Positions 11,936 through 23,730 of a DNA stretch of 64,000 nt are shown in pieces. The stretch's first letter is position 1. Every line of letters begins with the position of its first letter. The stretch comes from Voacanga thouarsii (Eukaryota; Streptophyta; Magnoliopsida; Gentianales; Apocynaceae): assembly GCA_026120185.1 (NCBI GenBank), contig JANUWF010001281.1, forward strand, positions 3,452,501 to 3,516,500, written 5' to 3'. Both the position numbers and the translations under genes were made by a program. A model generated the notes under the pieces. That model was not told the origin of the DNA, searched no databases, and saw nothing but the letters and a program-made list of their open reading frames with translations.

Positions 11936-13791
11936 GTGAGTGGATGCTAGTGATTTCCCTGTAGAGCTTACACAAAAAATGATTACATGCAACATCTATA
12001 AACTATTCGCACTTTTCCTGGTATAAGACCTTTAATCATAACTTAATAAGAGTTAGATATTAATGATTTTAGTGAAGAACCCATATTTCTTTGGAGACTC
12101 ATATGTATGTTAAGTTTGTCTGTATTAATTCCTTCAGAAGTTGCGATTAAAAACTAATGTCATTTGGTTTTTATTGGCTTAAGCATTTAACTGTTGTATT
12201 TAGTATTGTTCTTAGATTTAAACTTGAGTATTGACCTATTTAACTGATGATGCATTATAGCTTATAGATCTTGAATATATATACCTAGAGTTTTTTGTCC
12301 AAAATTTTCTTTTAAATGCTATTTGAGAACATTTGAGGTAATTGCATCTGAAAATTCATATTATTATAACTGAAGACACAAGAATTTATAGTTACCATCA
12401 GTGTCTTTTTGCTTAAGACCGTATTTTATGGCAAATTATGATGTGGACCAAGCCGACTACTTCTTTATTCTTGCCCTGATGCACTGCACTTTAAGACACA
12501 TGAATCTATAGCTACTCTCAGCGTCCTTATAATTCTAATAGTTTCTAGTTATGAACCAATCATCCTATTTTCCCTAGCTTCAAGACTATTTTGTGAAACT
12601 TCCAAGTGTAGAAAGAGTTGGAGTCCATTTAACTGAGTCAGAAAAAAGGGAAGAAACATTAGCTAAGATCATTATAAGAAGAGCTTCAAAGATGATGTTT
12701 TTGTGCAAGGAAAGCAACCAAAAATAGCTGCCATTACCATCTTCATTTCTAGATTGAAGAGTTCCAAGGATAATCATGATTAGAAACCAATAGCTGGTTG
12801 AAAACGAGTATCCCTGAGGTGGAATAAAAGGTGTCTAAACAACTTGTTCCACGTGATCCTTTCTGTAAATAATCTAGAAATGCTAAAGATATTGTCAGTT
12901 TTGGTTAGATACACTTAGCTACAGGAAAATTTATTTCAAAAGATCAAAGCTGATTGGATGCCTTCTATGTACATGCGAAGATAGTTTCTAATTTTCACCC
13001 TACACTTCTAATAAACTTTGAAAAGAAAGAAATGAAATTTAACTAAATTTTTTTATGTATGTGGTGTTGTTCATCTACTCTGCTAAAACCAATGTATCAA
13101 CAGATATAAATATACAATGTAGTTTGAATGGTAGATTTATATACCTTGAGTAGCTTGGTTATAATATGCATTCGTAAAATCCCTTCCAAACTCCTCCAAA
13201 AAGGACTAAAACAACCAAAAACAAAAAGAACTTTCTCTTAGAAACTTCATAATGTCATCTGTAAAAGCAATCCAAGCACACATAAAAAGGATAAGATCAC
13301 AGCGAGGCCTCAAAGTTGCTAGCAAGATTACATTGGATTTGATCAAAACTAACATAGAAATAAGAGATCCTCCAGAAAAACTGATAGCAAATATACTATC
13401 AGTGAGAAATATTAGAACTCAAGCAACAACAAATGTTGACACTAGGTGATAATAACATATGATTTAATTGAAAATGCATCATCATTGATACTAAATTATA
13501 AGTAAAATATTACTCCCTGGTAACATTTTATTTACATTCATAGTGAATTAGTTCTTTGCTCATTTGTGCCTTTCCCTTACTATAAGAAATTCTTGAAACA
13601 AAACAAATAGAAACCTATCAAGCTCTATATCTACCCACAAATCTATGGATACCAGCAAAATCCGATGTGATTACAACATCTTAATAGTAGCCTATGGCTT
13701 TGGTTTCCATGTAATCCACAAGAAAATTGCTTTATTTTTCATCATTTGTCTGCAGCGATAAGATCTAACAATCAATAACCAATAAAAGAGA

Positions 13792-13844
<53 letters not shown>

Positions 13845-13985
13845 TACACACGGTGCAGAAATAGAGAGAATATAATTCAATTAAATGCTTAAAAACTTTG
13901 CTAGATTTGACACGTAAAATTTTCTTGAGGATATCATACTCTTTGATGGATAAAGGATAAGAATTTGTACCTAAAAAACAAAGAA
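11936..13985. other. Intron-like or intergenic DNA, no coding exon recognised
   Basis: AT-rich sequence after the last exon of the unassigned gene fragment. Short frames at 12586-12777 (minus) and 13252-13449 (plus) have no family signature and no good splice context. A compound AT/CA microsatellite lies near its end. Confidence 0.4.
13794..13850. repeat. Compound (AT)n(CA)n microsatellite
   Basis: About seventeen AT units followed by about eleven CA units, read directly. The repeat produces spurious tyrosine/isoleucine-rich frames on the minus strand. Confidence 0.95.
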
Positions 13986-14171
13986 TCAACCAGACTTTAG
14001 CAGTGAAGCAGCTCCATTGTACAGATGGATTATGTCATTTTGACCATCTACACCACCATCAAGGGCAAGTCTTTGTTCATGCTTAGCCACTTTGGCTTGT
14101 AGGCCGCTAATATTTTCACATAGAATATATGGTGGGTTACTCACAAGTCTTGTAAAATTTCCTTTTATCAT
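13986..14171 (-). pseudogene. HemK/PrmC-type glutamine methyltransferase fragment
   Basis: About 60 residues on the minus strand contain LVSNPPYILCENISG, then HEQRLALDGGVDG and LYNGAASLLKSG. NPPY is the catalytic signature of class I N5-glutamine methyltransferases (HemK/PrmC), which methylate the GGQ glutamine of release factors. In plants the surrounding pattern is GLQAEVGRHEPRLALDGG..G followed by a conserved NGA segment. Only this one exon-sized piece was found. The SAM-binding N-terminal half and the C-terminal end are missing. Conserved residues have changed (for example P to Q in the HEP block), and the frame stops after KSG where the family continues. It is therefore a fragment, lying inside the same inverted-motif interval as the unassigned exons. 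Confidence 0.7.
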
Positions 14172-16200
14172 CCCTCAAAGGTTCAAACTAAGATCCTTGA
14201 TTGATGGTAACTTTGCCCTGATACAGATATGTATAATAGTTATAGGAAGAAAACATTATAGGAATCACCCAAAAGCACTATATGTCATTACCAAAAATTA
14301 AAAAAAAAAAAAGCAAAAATTCGAAGCCAATCCAATTCTGTATCTTAAGACCATAGACTAAATGAAAGAAAGTTTAACATTTGTAAACTAGAAAATAAGA
14401 AACTTATTAAGATACAGTAGAATTAGATTCTACAATTTGCCACGTAATGAGTTGAGTTGGGAACATATATTATACACCACAAGAAATTTTAAGATGCCCT
14501 TCTAAGAGAGAAATAAACTATATATGGTTGAAATTGACATCTTTAAACATAATAACTTGGGATTTCTATTCACCATGGGTTTGAAACTTTCATTTCCTAG
14601 TCAAACTTCATTAGACATAAAGATATCATCTTACTCCACCGGCCTGAACTCTTAAGATTTACGACAGTAGTTGTCTATTAAAACCTCTCATTCTTATTAG
14701 TCACATTTAACTTTTCCAAGTCAACTGTACTTTGGTTTTTATCTTTTGTATTGCTTACAAGCAAATTACACCCCATATAGACGCACGTAATGTCTTTTAT
14801 AAAAATGATAGGATACATCATTGCCTACTATCATAATTTTTGCCTACTATTTGGTTGAAGCTGATACAAAGAAAGTCCTTCCTAGTTTCTACAAACTAAT
14901 TGAATTTGAATTACAATATAGTCTAGTAGTGTATCATTTTGTTTGGAATCTAGATTTCAATCAAGTACAACAATAATTCTAGTTTTGTTCACAATGATAA
15001 TTTCCACTGAAATATAGGCAAAGTATATTTGAACTTACTTTTTACCTAACATGGGGCTGAGCTAGATTATTTTTGTAATTGAATATTGTTGCTTTTGATC
15101 GTAAAATGGAAGGAAGCTCTTCTCTTTCCTCTTCCTCATGTCTTTTTATATAGTTTTCACCTCCTATTTGGCATTCTAGCAAAATGCAAGAGTATCAAAC
15201 TATTTTTCTAAGAGCTTTTCACCTTGGTCAAAGCAAATAATCAACAGAAACTATGTCATAGTTAGACTTAAAATTCATTAGTCCTGTGAACAAGCTAAAT
15301 ATAGGCTAATGCAATAAAAGTCGTTGTAAGTACAATCAAAAGCTATTCTGCAAAAGGATTTTGTAAGTGTATCCTCAAAATTCAAGCAAATATGTTTTTT
15401 TTTCTTAATTATTTTTCTAATCTTTTCCTGTATTGGGTGATCAAGTTTTCTTTCAAGTATTCAAGCTACAATAAGTGTGGATAGAAAGTAATCAAGAGTT
15501 TACTGGACATATTTCTACCATAGGTTGAAAATGGGAACTTATCCAGATACCTCCTGCAAAAGAAGAAATCTCCACTAGATCAAAATTTCTAAATAATGAA
15601 CATCAGATTAAGAAAGTAAGACTTAAAAGATATACATCAATATAACAGTCATTGAACAAATACACTACCAAGGTTAACAAAATTGGAAAATGAGCAAAAT
15701 ATAAATAGGAAAACTCCAATAAATTCAAAAGGCAAAATATTTGAGTAGGAAAAGATGTTAGCTTGAAAGGCTAATTAAAGACGTCCACAGAAAGCTTCAA
15801 ACTTTGAAGTAATGGGTTTCCATCTGGGCTAACAATATCATTTAGCAACACATTAGGGAAAGCTTGTGTGTAAATATAGTACCTTTTTGCAGATAAGCAA
15901 ACATCAAGAGAAAAGAGGTTAACAAGTGTCATCTATGTATTGAATTCATAGTGAGATTAATCCATGTCTTTCTCTATGATGAACTTTAAAGAACATAGAG
16001 TAAGATAAAAGGAAATATTTAATGGAGTTGCAATGTAGAGTGAGCATGGGCCTAGACAAGACTATACTTAGATAAGCAAAATTTACAATAGGCTTCAAGA
16101 TTCCATGTAATTGAACATGTTAGAACCCAGATGTAATTGTACATTACCGCTGGGTGTAGTACCCATTATAGTAGGCTTCAGTCGATCTTTGACGGAAAGA
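14172..16200. other. No recognisable gene
   Basis: AT-rich sequence with T- and A-runs. I see no exon with both plausible coding bias and splice sites. Confidence 0.4.
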
Positions 16201-16216
16201 AAGGGAAAGAGAGGAA

Positions 16217-16352
16217 ATGCCGCTAGCACCTCAGAGATCAATGCTATGTGCGTGTGTGCCGGCTATGGTGAGTGATTTCTTTCTGGCCGGCGAGAGAGAT
16301 TGCTCAGAGAAGTTGCTACAGAGAGTGTATCTTCAACCTGCTTTGGATGCAA
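16217..16352 (+). CDS. Possible first exon of an unknown gene
   Basis: An ATG in a GA-rich leader opens a 45-codon frame to a good donor (CAA/GTAAGG). The product starts MPLAPQRSMLCACV and continues through FFLAGERDCSEKLLQRV. It is locally GC-richer than its surroundings, which favours coding DNA. I do not recognise the family and could not find the next exon. It sits 300 bp inside the right copy of the inverted motif, so it may be another captured exon or plain 5' gene sequence. Confidence 0.25.
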
Positions 16353-16645
16353 GTAAGGATTTTGCAGGTAGATATTTCTTATGCACAAACTAGAGCTTTT
16401 AGATCTACTCACAACTTGAGCATCTATTTGTCCATTGTATCTTTAGTCTATGTACAAAGAGTGTATGTGGATGAAAAGGACAGAAGAGAAAGAGTGATCT
16501 GATAGAATTTGGTGGAGAATCTAAAATTTTAGAGGATTCCCTTAACCAGAGCTAACCATGGTTGGGGATAATGAGAAAAAGGAAAAAAAGAAAAGAAAAG
16601 AAAAGAACAATTCTTGGGAATAAAATAATGGGTAGGGTAGGTGTC

Positions 16646-16701
16646 ATTCTTAGGTGAATCTGGTCTACATGTGGAACTGTGGACCGAGTTCACCTAAGAA
16701 T
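16646..16701. repeat. 56-bp imperfect palindrome, right copy of inverted motif
   Basis: ATTCTTAGGTGAATC at the left pairs with GAGTTCACCTAAGAAT at the right, with GGTC and GACC also complementary. The right half (16677-16701) is the inverse of the motif at 10820-10844. Such foldback ends occur in some plant MITE-like elements. Confidence 0.6.
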
Positions 16702-17045
16702 TTTCACTTGAAAAAAGCTCTAGGGCAGCTAATGAATGGCATATTGTTCACTCCATTAGTAATTAACGGCTCAATTGGATAAAAAGGTCGCAATTGAATG
16801 TTTTAATTGGTTAGTATTTAGATTTATTATATTAAAAGTTGAAGGATACATTATCTTTCAAAACAAGTTCTAGGACAGCTAGTATATTTTACTCTAAAAA
16901 TATTATTGGCAAAACATGTTCTACTTTTTTTTTCTTTTTGTTGTGGGGGAGGGGGGGGGGGCAGGGTGGATGCATATAGTACGCACAAAAAAAAAGTACA
17001 TGGAACAAACAATTAGGATTGATACTAGTGAATTGAACAATATAA

Positions 17046-19230
17046 TATTAGCAAATTGGTAAGTTTAGTCCCTGAATATTTTTATTTTTACATGGTTGGT
17101 CCTTATTCTTTTTTTAACTTTATAAGTCCGCTATCTTTTTTAGTATGGAACATTAGGTCCTTCCGACTTAATTTTGGCAAGTCAATCCGTCAACTTCGAT
17201 GTTGACTCATTAAGAAATGGCAAATTTGGTATTTTACTATACACCTTCAATATTTATAAAGGCAAATTGGCGACTTTAGTCTCTAAACCTTTTTATTTTG
17301 ATATGATTAGTCCCTATTCTTTTTTTTTAACTTTATAGGTCCTTTATATTTTTAGTTTTGCACATTAGGTCCTTTCGACCTAATTCCAACTGGTCAATCA
17401 TAAATCAACCCATCAACTCAAATTTTAAACCATTAAAGAATGACAATTTTGATATTTTACTGTACACCTTCAATCATTCTTTGTACTAGAATTTTGTATA
17501 TGCAAAATTAAAACAATTGCAAATTTACGACCACAAATGTATAATTTGTATTACAAATAATAGCCAAATCAATATTATCAGTGAAATACACAAAATCCCT
17601 CTTCAACCCGTCAAAATTCCTCTTTAAAGGTGTACAGCTGTTGACATCAACTTTGCCAAGCCGACGCCACAGTTACTTCGAGTCGATGCCGATTTGATAA
17701 ATGAGGACGAGCCGATAAAGTCAACCTTTTCGAACATCCGATAGCCATGGTCAACATCGGTACCGCAGAGCCGATAAGAAAGAACAAACAGAATCCTGAT
17801 CTTTCGGCGCAAGAGACTCTGCACGATCGTTGGGAACATTCTTGGGCCTGAAGAAACTCTACGATCTATTCGTGGTTCATTTGCAGCAAGTATAAAAAGA
17901 GGAGCATCGCCCACAAGATGGGGGGATCAAACCATCAAATTAGCAAAGTTCAATTTCATTTTCTTTTTCCTCATAATCATTTACAGCTTTCTAGTCTAGG
18001 ATTTTGTTTCTTTACAGCTTTCTTAGTGCTTTGTTCTAGTTTCCCTTTACCAGCTTTGTTTACAGTCTTTTTTACAGTTTTTGGTTCATACTTTCGATAT
18101 CAGCTTTTTCTGTACTTTCCATTGAGATGATCAGTATAAATATCATTCCATGTTCCATAAAAGTCCTTCCGTTTAGCCTTCTCAATTGACCTTCTTGAGC
18201 CATTTCTTTAGTAAGCTCAAGGAACTCGGTCCCTGATTCAAAAAAAGTCTGATACCATTTGCTATTACTCCCTGTCGGATCGTTTGTGTTTGTCGGATAC
18301 GAAGTCGATTCCCATTTGCATCGATTCCTTATTTTGACAGCAACAACAACAAAATACCAAATTTGTCTTCTTCTTTTTTTAATGGGTCAAAATCGGAATT
18401 GGCGAGTTAATTTAGAGTTGACATGCCAGAATTAGGTCAGAAGGACCTAATATGCCAAATTAAAAAGGATAGAGGATCTAGAAACTTAAAAATGACTATT
18501 GACCAATCATGCTAAAATAAAAAGGTTGAGGTACTAAACTCACCATTTTGCCTTACTTGACTGGAGGATATGATATTGGAATTTTTTTTTATTTAGAGAA
18601 AAGTAGCGTTGAGATGTTGTATGTTTGGTTAGGGTAGAATCAGCACCAGTTTAGATTTTATCATTATAGATTCTTTTGATTCTTTGATTTAGCTATTGTT
18701 TGTAATATGATTTATAGTTCTATGATCATAAATTTGCAATTGTTTTAATTTTGTATATATAAAGTTCTAGTACAAAAAATGATTGAATGTGTACAGTAAA
18801 ATATCAAATTTGTCATTTTTAATGGATCAAAATTTGAGTTAACGGGTTAATTTAGGGTTGACCCACTGGAATTAGGTTAGAAAGACCTAATGGGCCAAAT
18901 TAAAAAAAATAAAATAAAGGACCTATGAAATTAAAAAAAAAAGAAAAAAGAATAAGCACCAAACATGCCAAAATAAAAAGTTTAGAGACTGAACTCGTCA
19001 ACTTGTCTTTATAAATATTGATGGTATACAGTAAAATACGAAATTTGTCCTTTCTTAATAGATCAAAATTGGAGTTGACGGGTCGACCGACCAAAATTAT
19101 GTTAAAAGGACTTAATGTGCCAAATTAAAAAAGATAGAGGACCTATAAAGTTTTAAAAAAAAAGAATAAGGACCAACTATACCAGAATAAAAAAGTTCAG
19201 GAACTGGACTTACCAATTTGCCTAGAGTAT
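17046..19230. mobile_element. Long-inverted-repeat (fold-back/MULE-like) element
   Basis: The left arm (about 17046-17565) starts GCAAATTGGTAAGTTTAG and holds two diverged tandem units with the phrases AGTCCCT, TTTATAGGTCC and ACATTAGGTCC. The right arm (about 18690-19225) is its reverse complement, ending CTTACCAATTTGCC. The inner ends also match: a TTTTGTATATGCAAAATT-like stretch at 17495 pairs with sequence near 18750. A third diverged unit lies at 18370-18560. No transposase is visible, so the element is non-autonomous. Related arms appear at 24460-24650. I did not find a clean target duplication. Confidence 0.65.
17639..18336 (+). mobile_element. 698-bp LTR-like insertion with ACAGC duplication
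   Basis: The segment starts TGTTGACATC and is flanked by ACAGC at 17634-17638 and 18337-18341. Removing it joins GTGTACAG to a CAAATTTGTC stretch, as in the uninterrupted sister copies near 18790 and 19026, so it is a real insertion. It contains a TATA-like string, AGTATAAAAAGAGG, near 17888, as expected in an LTR promoter. The 3' end reads TTATTTTG rather than the usual CA, so it may be a slightly damaged solo LTR. Confidence 0.65.
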
Positions 19231-19797
19231 TTTTGTCCTAATTCCCTTAATTTACAATGATGAATGATATTTTGATTTCGGAAAAAAAAAGAAAAAAAAA
19301 AAGGAGAAAACGATTTTTGATTTGTTGTTTGATCAATGATTTAAATTAATGCATGTTCTGCCACAAGAATTGTAATTGTTTTTCAAACAATCATTCCTTT
19401 CCAAATGTATTCTTCCACATTTTATAAGAGAAATTTCAGTCTTGTAAGCACGAATATTTATTCGTAAATGTTGGGTAAGGTTTGAAATGAAGTTATATGG
19501 CTGATTCCACTTATTCCAAAATTGAATTTTGTGGTTTGTGTTGAATTGGTTTGTTTTTTGTTTCATTAATATTTCTAAAACTGAAAATTTAAATATAAAA
19601 AATTCTAAAAACCGCCTCAATCCAAATTGGTTATCTTATATATTATATTACTATATATTATCTATTCATCTTATATAATTTTTATTATTATATTATATAC
19701 ATTATTCGCAAATACTATGCTTTTATAGCTATGATCAATTAGGTTTAAAACTGTTTGAATAGTGAAATATCCATTGCGAATAAACTTAGTTAAATTA
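19231..19797. other. AT-rich spacer
   Basis: Very AT-rich DNA with TATTATAT-type low-complexity sequence near 19630-19700. No gene is seen. The minus-strand frame at 19333-19620 has no recognisable family. Confidence 0.5.
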
Positions 19798-19825
19798 CTA
19801 GGTCGGAGGTCCAAGCGTTGCTTGG
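19798..19825 (-). other. Helitron 3' terminus (hairpin plus CTAG)
   Basis: The minus strand reads CCAAGC-AAC-GCTTGG, nine bases, then CTAG, followed by T outside. This is the canonical Helitron 3' end. Confidence 0.85.
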
Positions 19826-19937
19826 GATAAGTAATTTTTTTTATTATTTCAATAGATTTTGATGATTTTTAATAATATGAGAAATCATAATTTGTATATA
19901 AAGAGTATTATTTTGATTTAATTGTCATAGATAGTTG

Positions 19938-20371
19938 TTATAAATTTTTTGTATTGTTGGCGTTTTCATCACCATTTGCACCTGCATAAACTAAAGGCAA
20001 CAACGTAGTTGGGAAATCTATGGGTTGGAATACTGACTTACCCCCGAATTCACCCATGTTTCCTAGTATTGCTATTGCTCTAATATTTCTGTCAATGGTG
20101 CTTGCACCAACGGTGAGAATCCAGGGAGTCTCATTGGATAAGGAAGCATTATATGGTCCCGCAATATTTCCATCCAATTCACATTTTCCTTGCCATTTAG
20201 CTAGGGGAGGCAGCACACCGTCATCATTGAAGGATGGATGGCCTAGTGAAATTCCAGTGTCTAAAACTCCTATAATCACATTCTTTCCAAAATCAGAGGC
20301 AGGCCAAACTCCAAAGTTATGGTGAAGCCCCAAGAAAAGAGGACTGCGGGTTTTATGTAGAGCCAGCAATT
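19938..20371 (-). pseudogene. Subtilisin-like protease fragment, internally deleted
   Basis: The frame runs from KLLALHKTRSPLFLGLHH through the catalytic-Asp block VIIGVLDTGISLGHPSF to LAKWQGKCEL, as in plant SBT1-type subtilases (secreted serine proteases). It then jumps to NETPWILTVGASTIDRN, which in intact enzymes lies far downstream, after the catalytic His and most of the PA domain. The catalytic Ser region is absent. The frame ends at 19938 after NANNTKNL. The piece is thus a spliced-together remnant. Its N-terminal side is fused in frame to a WD40 exon, giving a chimeric 189-aa frame. No function as a protease is possible. Confidence 0.8.
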
Positions 20372-20676
20372 TTTGTGGTGAAGACTGCCTGTTTTCTATG
20401 AATGCAGAGCAATAGAAAAGCTTTGTTGCAGAATCACTTTGAAGATCATACTGCAAAAGAAGTAAGGATATGATATTGCAGAAGAAATGATGAGAAAGTA
20501 TTTTCAAGTGAAAATGGTGCTTAGGTTACCAACCCATTGAACTAAACCATCCTCATCACAGCTATATAGTATAAAAGGGCTCCCTGGTTCCATAGCAAGC
20601 TTATGCACATGGCCATGGTGCTTACCTAGCCTTTTTGTTTCTCCTGACCATTTTCCAGAACCTCACCAAGCCCGAC
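20372..20676 (-). pseudogene. DCAF8-like WD40 protein fragment (two exons)
   Basis: Exon 1 (about 20676-20529) follows ATTACAG and encodes QVGLGEVLENG and then HGHVHKLAMEPGSPF and ILYSCDEDGLVQ. Exon 2 starts after TTTTGCAG at 20450 with YDLQSDSATKLFYCSAF. This matches the central WD repeats of plant DCAF8/WDR42-type proteins, substrate receptors of CUL4-DDB1 ubiquitin ligases, where VRLG.VLENG, HKLA.EPGSP, YSCGEDG and FDLRS.SATKLF are conserved. A one-base frameshift lies inside exon 1 (near AAACAAAAAGG). All other repeats are missing, and exon 2 runs straight into subtilase sequence. It is a captured fragment inside the Helitron. Confidence 0.75.
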
Positions 20677-21025
20677 CTGTAATTAGGAGATTGATTCTTA
20701 TCATGAAAGCTAAAAAGTTCCAAAATTAAGAATGCTGAATTTTAAGAAAGAAACAAATGAATTGACATCAAGTTCAAAGATTCTCTACAGAAATAAAAAG
20801 CTTCATCTCAATTGCCATAATCGAGGCAGGTAAAGATGCTTTTTGCTATAAAATCAGTTTTGTAAGGAAAGAAGAATGACCATAAGACAATCACAACAGC
20901 GCGAGACTAAGATCATTCAAGTGCTACACGCATGCTTTATGGTTCATTTCCTTAATTCTTTTTTCTGATATTCAAAGAAATCATAAAAGGGCCAATTTTA
21001 ATGATCCAAAGCCAGTGATTACTAC

Positions 21026-21138
21026 CTCAAAAAGAAGCTCATCAGGAAAGTAGCGGTGAATCAAAGCTGGATCGACATACGGCCTGCTACTTGCACTACC
21101 GAAAGGCACCACTGGCCTAACATTAACCCCATAAAGAC
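21026..21138 (-). pseudogene. F-box protein exon fragment
   Basis: A 113-bp exon with intact acceptor (TTTATTCCAG) and donor (GAG/GTAGT). It encodes [15 protein letters not shown], then [24 protein letters not shown] is the start of an F-box motif ([12 protein letters not shown]), the SKP1-binding segment of SCF ubiquitin ligase receptors. The exon ends in the middle of the F-box, as natural exons of this type can, and the next exon is missing. It is the third host gene sampled by this Helitron. Confidence 0.55.
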
Positions 21139-23232
21139 CTGGAATAAAAGAACACCCACATTCAATAAGGTGAAGACACCCAAAAGACTACTATCTAGAA
21201 CCTTACTTCACTATAGAATAAAGCTCCATAAAATATGGGATAAAAGCTATATGCTTCCAAATTCCTAGGAATTAGTACAGCTAGTAGGGTAAAGATAAGG
21301 GATGGACAAAAAACCAAGCCATGGCCTCTGTGTTACGAAAAATTGTGTAGCTCTCAGTCGTGAAGCCAATTCAAGCTCCACTGTAAGCTTCAAGGTGTAT
21401 TTTGAAAATGTAGATATTGATTCCCAGTAAGACAAACAACCTTATAGTATATATAAAAAAAAAAAATGAAATGTCCATTGAAATAAATTTTCCAATAATT
21501 CCATTCAATTCATCAAACACCAAAAGCCAAAAAACTACGACATATGAATTCAGACCAATTCCATATATGACAGAATGCAAAAGCTAAACCAAAATAAAAT
21601 AAGATAAAAGTTCTCTACCTAATCTGTACTCTCATAAAATCTCCAAAAAAAATTAAAAAGAAAAACCTAAATCCAACATATCAAAGGAAAAGATAAAACT
21701 TCACCACACTGAGAAACCTAACTCATGAAAACAGAAAATCACTGCAAGAATTACATTAAAAGGATGAACGATTACCTAGCAAAATTCCCAAGCCTATTAC
21801 ATATAACACACACTACAACAGGCAGAAAGTTTAAAACCAAAAGAATGAATATTGAAATTTTCTAACTACTTTTCAAGAGTGCTTCCATAAACTTTCAAAA
21901 ACAAAATCTAACATATTCAAAAAAAAAGTAATATTTAAAATTTATTTTCAAAAAACTCTCCGGTAAATAGAAACCTAACCCATTAAAGCAGAAAATCCAT
22001 GAGAATTACGTCAAAGCGATGCCCCCCCCCCCCCCTCCCACCCCCAAAAAAAAAAAGAAATTTTGCAAATTTAGCAAAATATCGCATACTAAATTGAGGA
22101 AAGGCATTGATTTCTATTCAAGAATTCCAATTATACCAAGCTAACAACAACTCATATCCTTCGTAAGCAGATGTTTAGACAGAGTGACTGTAATTACCTC
22201 AGAGGAAGGCCGGACGATTACCTAGCAAAACTCTCAGACCTATTACATATAACACACACTACAACAGTGTGGTTCTCTTGTCTCCGGCGACAATGCCTTT
22301 GCTCGCCTCTATGCCTCCATCAAAGAGGACATCGAAGCGGCAGTTCAGGTTGGTACATCCATGGAATCCACCACCGGCCCTTCAATTGATGGACACGAAC
22401 AACTCTTTTTAACTGCTTCTTGAGCGTCGTCTTGAACCGACTCAGAGTGGCACTGTGGTTCAATCTCCTCACTTGATTGACTACTTCTAAACCGTAGAAC
22501 AGAAGTTGGGGAGGAAAGGTTGTGGGACTCCTCGCAAGATGCGATATCTATGAAGCTTAATCGGAGAGATGTCGGAAAGAATTTGGAGTATGGGGTTGAA
22601 CTTAATAGGGAGGTAAATTCGAAGAGCCAACTATAGATTCTAGAAAGAAGAATAGGGGAGAAGCTGGGAGATGTTGGGTTTTCGAGGAATTTTAGAAAGA
22701 AATGAAGTAAAAATAGTATGGAAAAAAACAAACATAAATTAACATATATCAAGATATTTGTCCATGAGTTGCCATGTATCGTTAACATACAAAGCCAAGT
22801 GTCATATCAGGAGAAATTCATCTTTAGCTTATATATATATATATAGATAGATTTGTGCTCTTTGTGGAACAAGTGTTTTTTCCTCGTCGGAGTCCAAGTA
22901 GAAGTATTATGTTTGGGTTTTGGGCTTTTTTTTCGATCTCTAACGTGATTTTTGGATATGATGAAGCCTGGAGGAATCAGGTTTGATATTTGGCCTTTTA
23001 TTATGATGTTCTAATTATGATGGACAATATAACACTTTAACTTTTAATAGTTTTTTACAGCTACATTAGCTAAAAATTTTAATATACAGTGAACTATAAA
23101 TTTATCATTAAAAGTTTATTAAATTACCTTCAAAATCGTCCAAATAGATTAAAATCACTAGAAACTAAAACTAATAATATGAAATTATAAATAGTTTAAT
23201 TTATTTTTAATTTTTTTCTAATTGAAATTGTT

Positions 23233-23506
23233 AATTTATTTTTGAAAATGAGTAATACCATCCCACATTTAACCATGAAAGCCCCAATACATAAATAAAT
23301 TTGCATCGCATGGACATAGACAAATTAGTTAATTTAGTCCCTTAACATTTTTTGTTTGACAAGTTTGGTAATTTATTTTTGAAAATTAGTAATACCATCC
23401 CACGTTTAACCATGAAAGCCCCAATACATAAATAAATTTGCATCACATGGACATTGACTAATTAGCTAATTAGTCCCTTAACATTTTTTGTTTGACAAGT
23501 TTTGGT
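23233..23506. repeat. Direct tandem duplication, 137-bp unit
   Basis: Two near-identical copies (23233-23369, 23370-23506). Each holds TACCATCCCAC, CATGAAAGCCCCAATAC and ends near TTTTTTGTTTGACAAGTTT. The second copy shows only scattered substitutions, so the duplication is fairly recent. Confidence 0.8.
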
Positions 23507-23730
23507 CTCTAATCTTTATTTTTAAATTTTTACGTTACTCATCTTTTTCAGAGTGAATTATTTAGCCCTTCGTCCACCTAGTGACAGTCAATGCTAATCA
23601 ATATTTATTTTGGGGGTCATTTTTGAAATAGAAAATTTTTAGATATTAAATTTGCCAATCGAAAAAAGTTTATGAATCAAACTTGCCAAACAATAAAATT
23701 TAAGGACTAAATCTACCAATTTGTCTTTTT
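23323..23730. mobile_element. MITE-like inverted-repeat element
   Basis: The left end, ACAAATTAGTTAATTTAGTC, and right end, GACTAAATCTACCAATTTGT, are imperfect inverted repeats. Internal phrases (TTAGCCCTTCGTCCACCTAG, TATTTATTTTGGGGG) recur in inverse orientation in the MITE at 56776-57046, so both belong to one family. The element has been extended by the 137-bp duplication. Confidence 0.5.

Larger units (their letters stand above)
19798..22851 (-). mobile_element. Helitron carrying captured gene fragments
   Basis: On the minus strand the element begins TCTATCTATATATATA at 22851 and ends in CTAG at 19798, with the host bases A before and T after, as rolling-circle Helitrons require (insertion between A and T). 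Nine bases before CTAG is a hairpin with CCAAGC/GCTTGG arms and an AAC loop. No Rep/helicase is present, so the element is non-autonomous. It carries, all on its own coding strand, an F-box exon, two exons of a DCAF8-like WD40 gene and a shuffled subtilase fragment, some still bounded by AG and GT. Near its 5' end a short segment with GCCTATTACATATAACACAC occurs twice (21793 and 22237). The 147-aa frame at 22345-22788 is in this 5' part and is unassigned. Confidence 0.8.

Noticed and set aside
20020..20325. 101-codon plus-strand frame
   Set aside because: Antisense shadow of the subtilase fragment.
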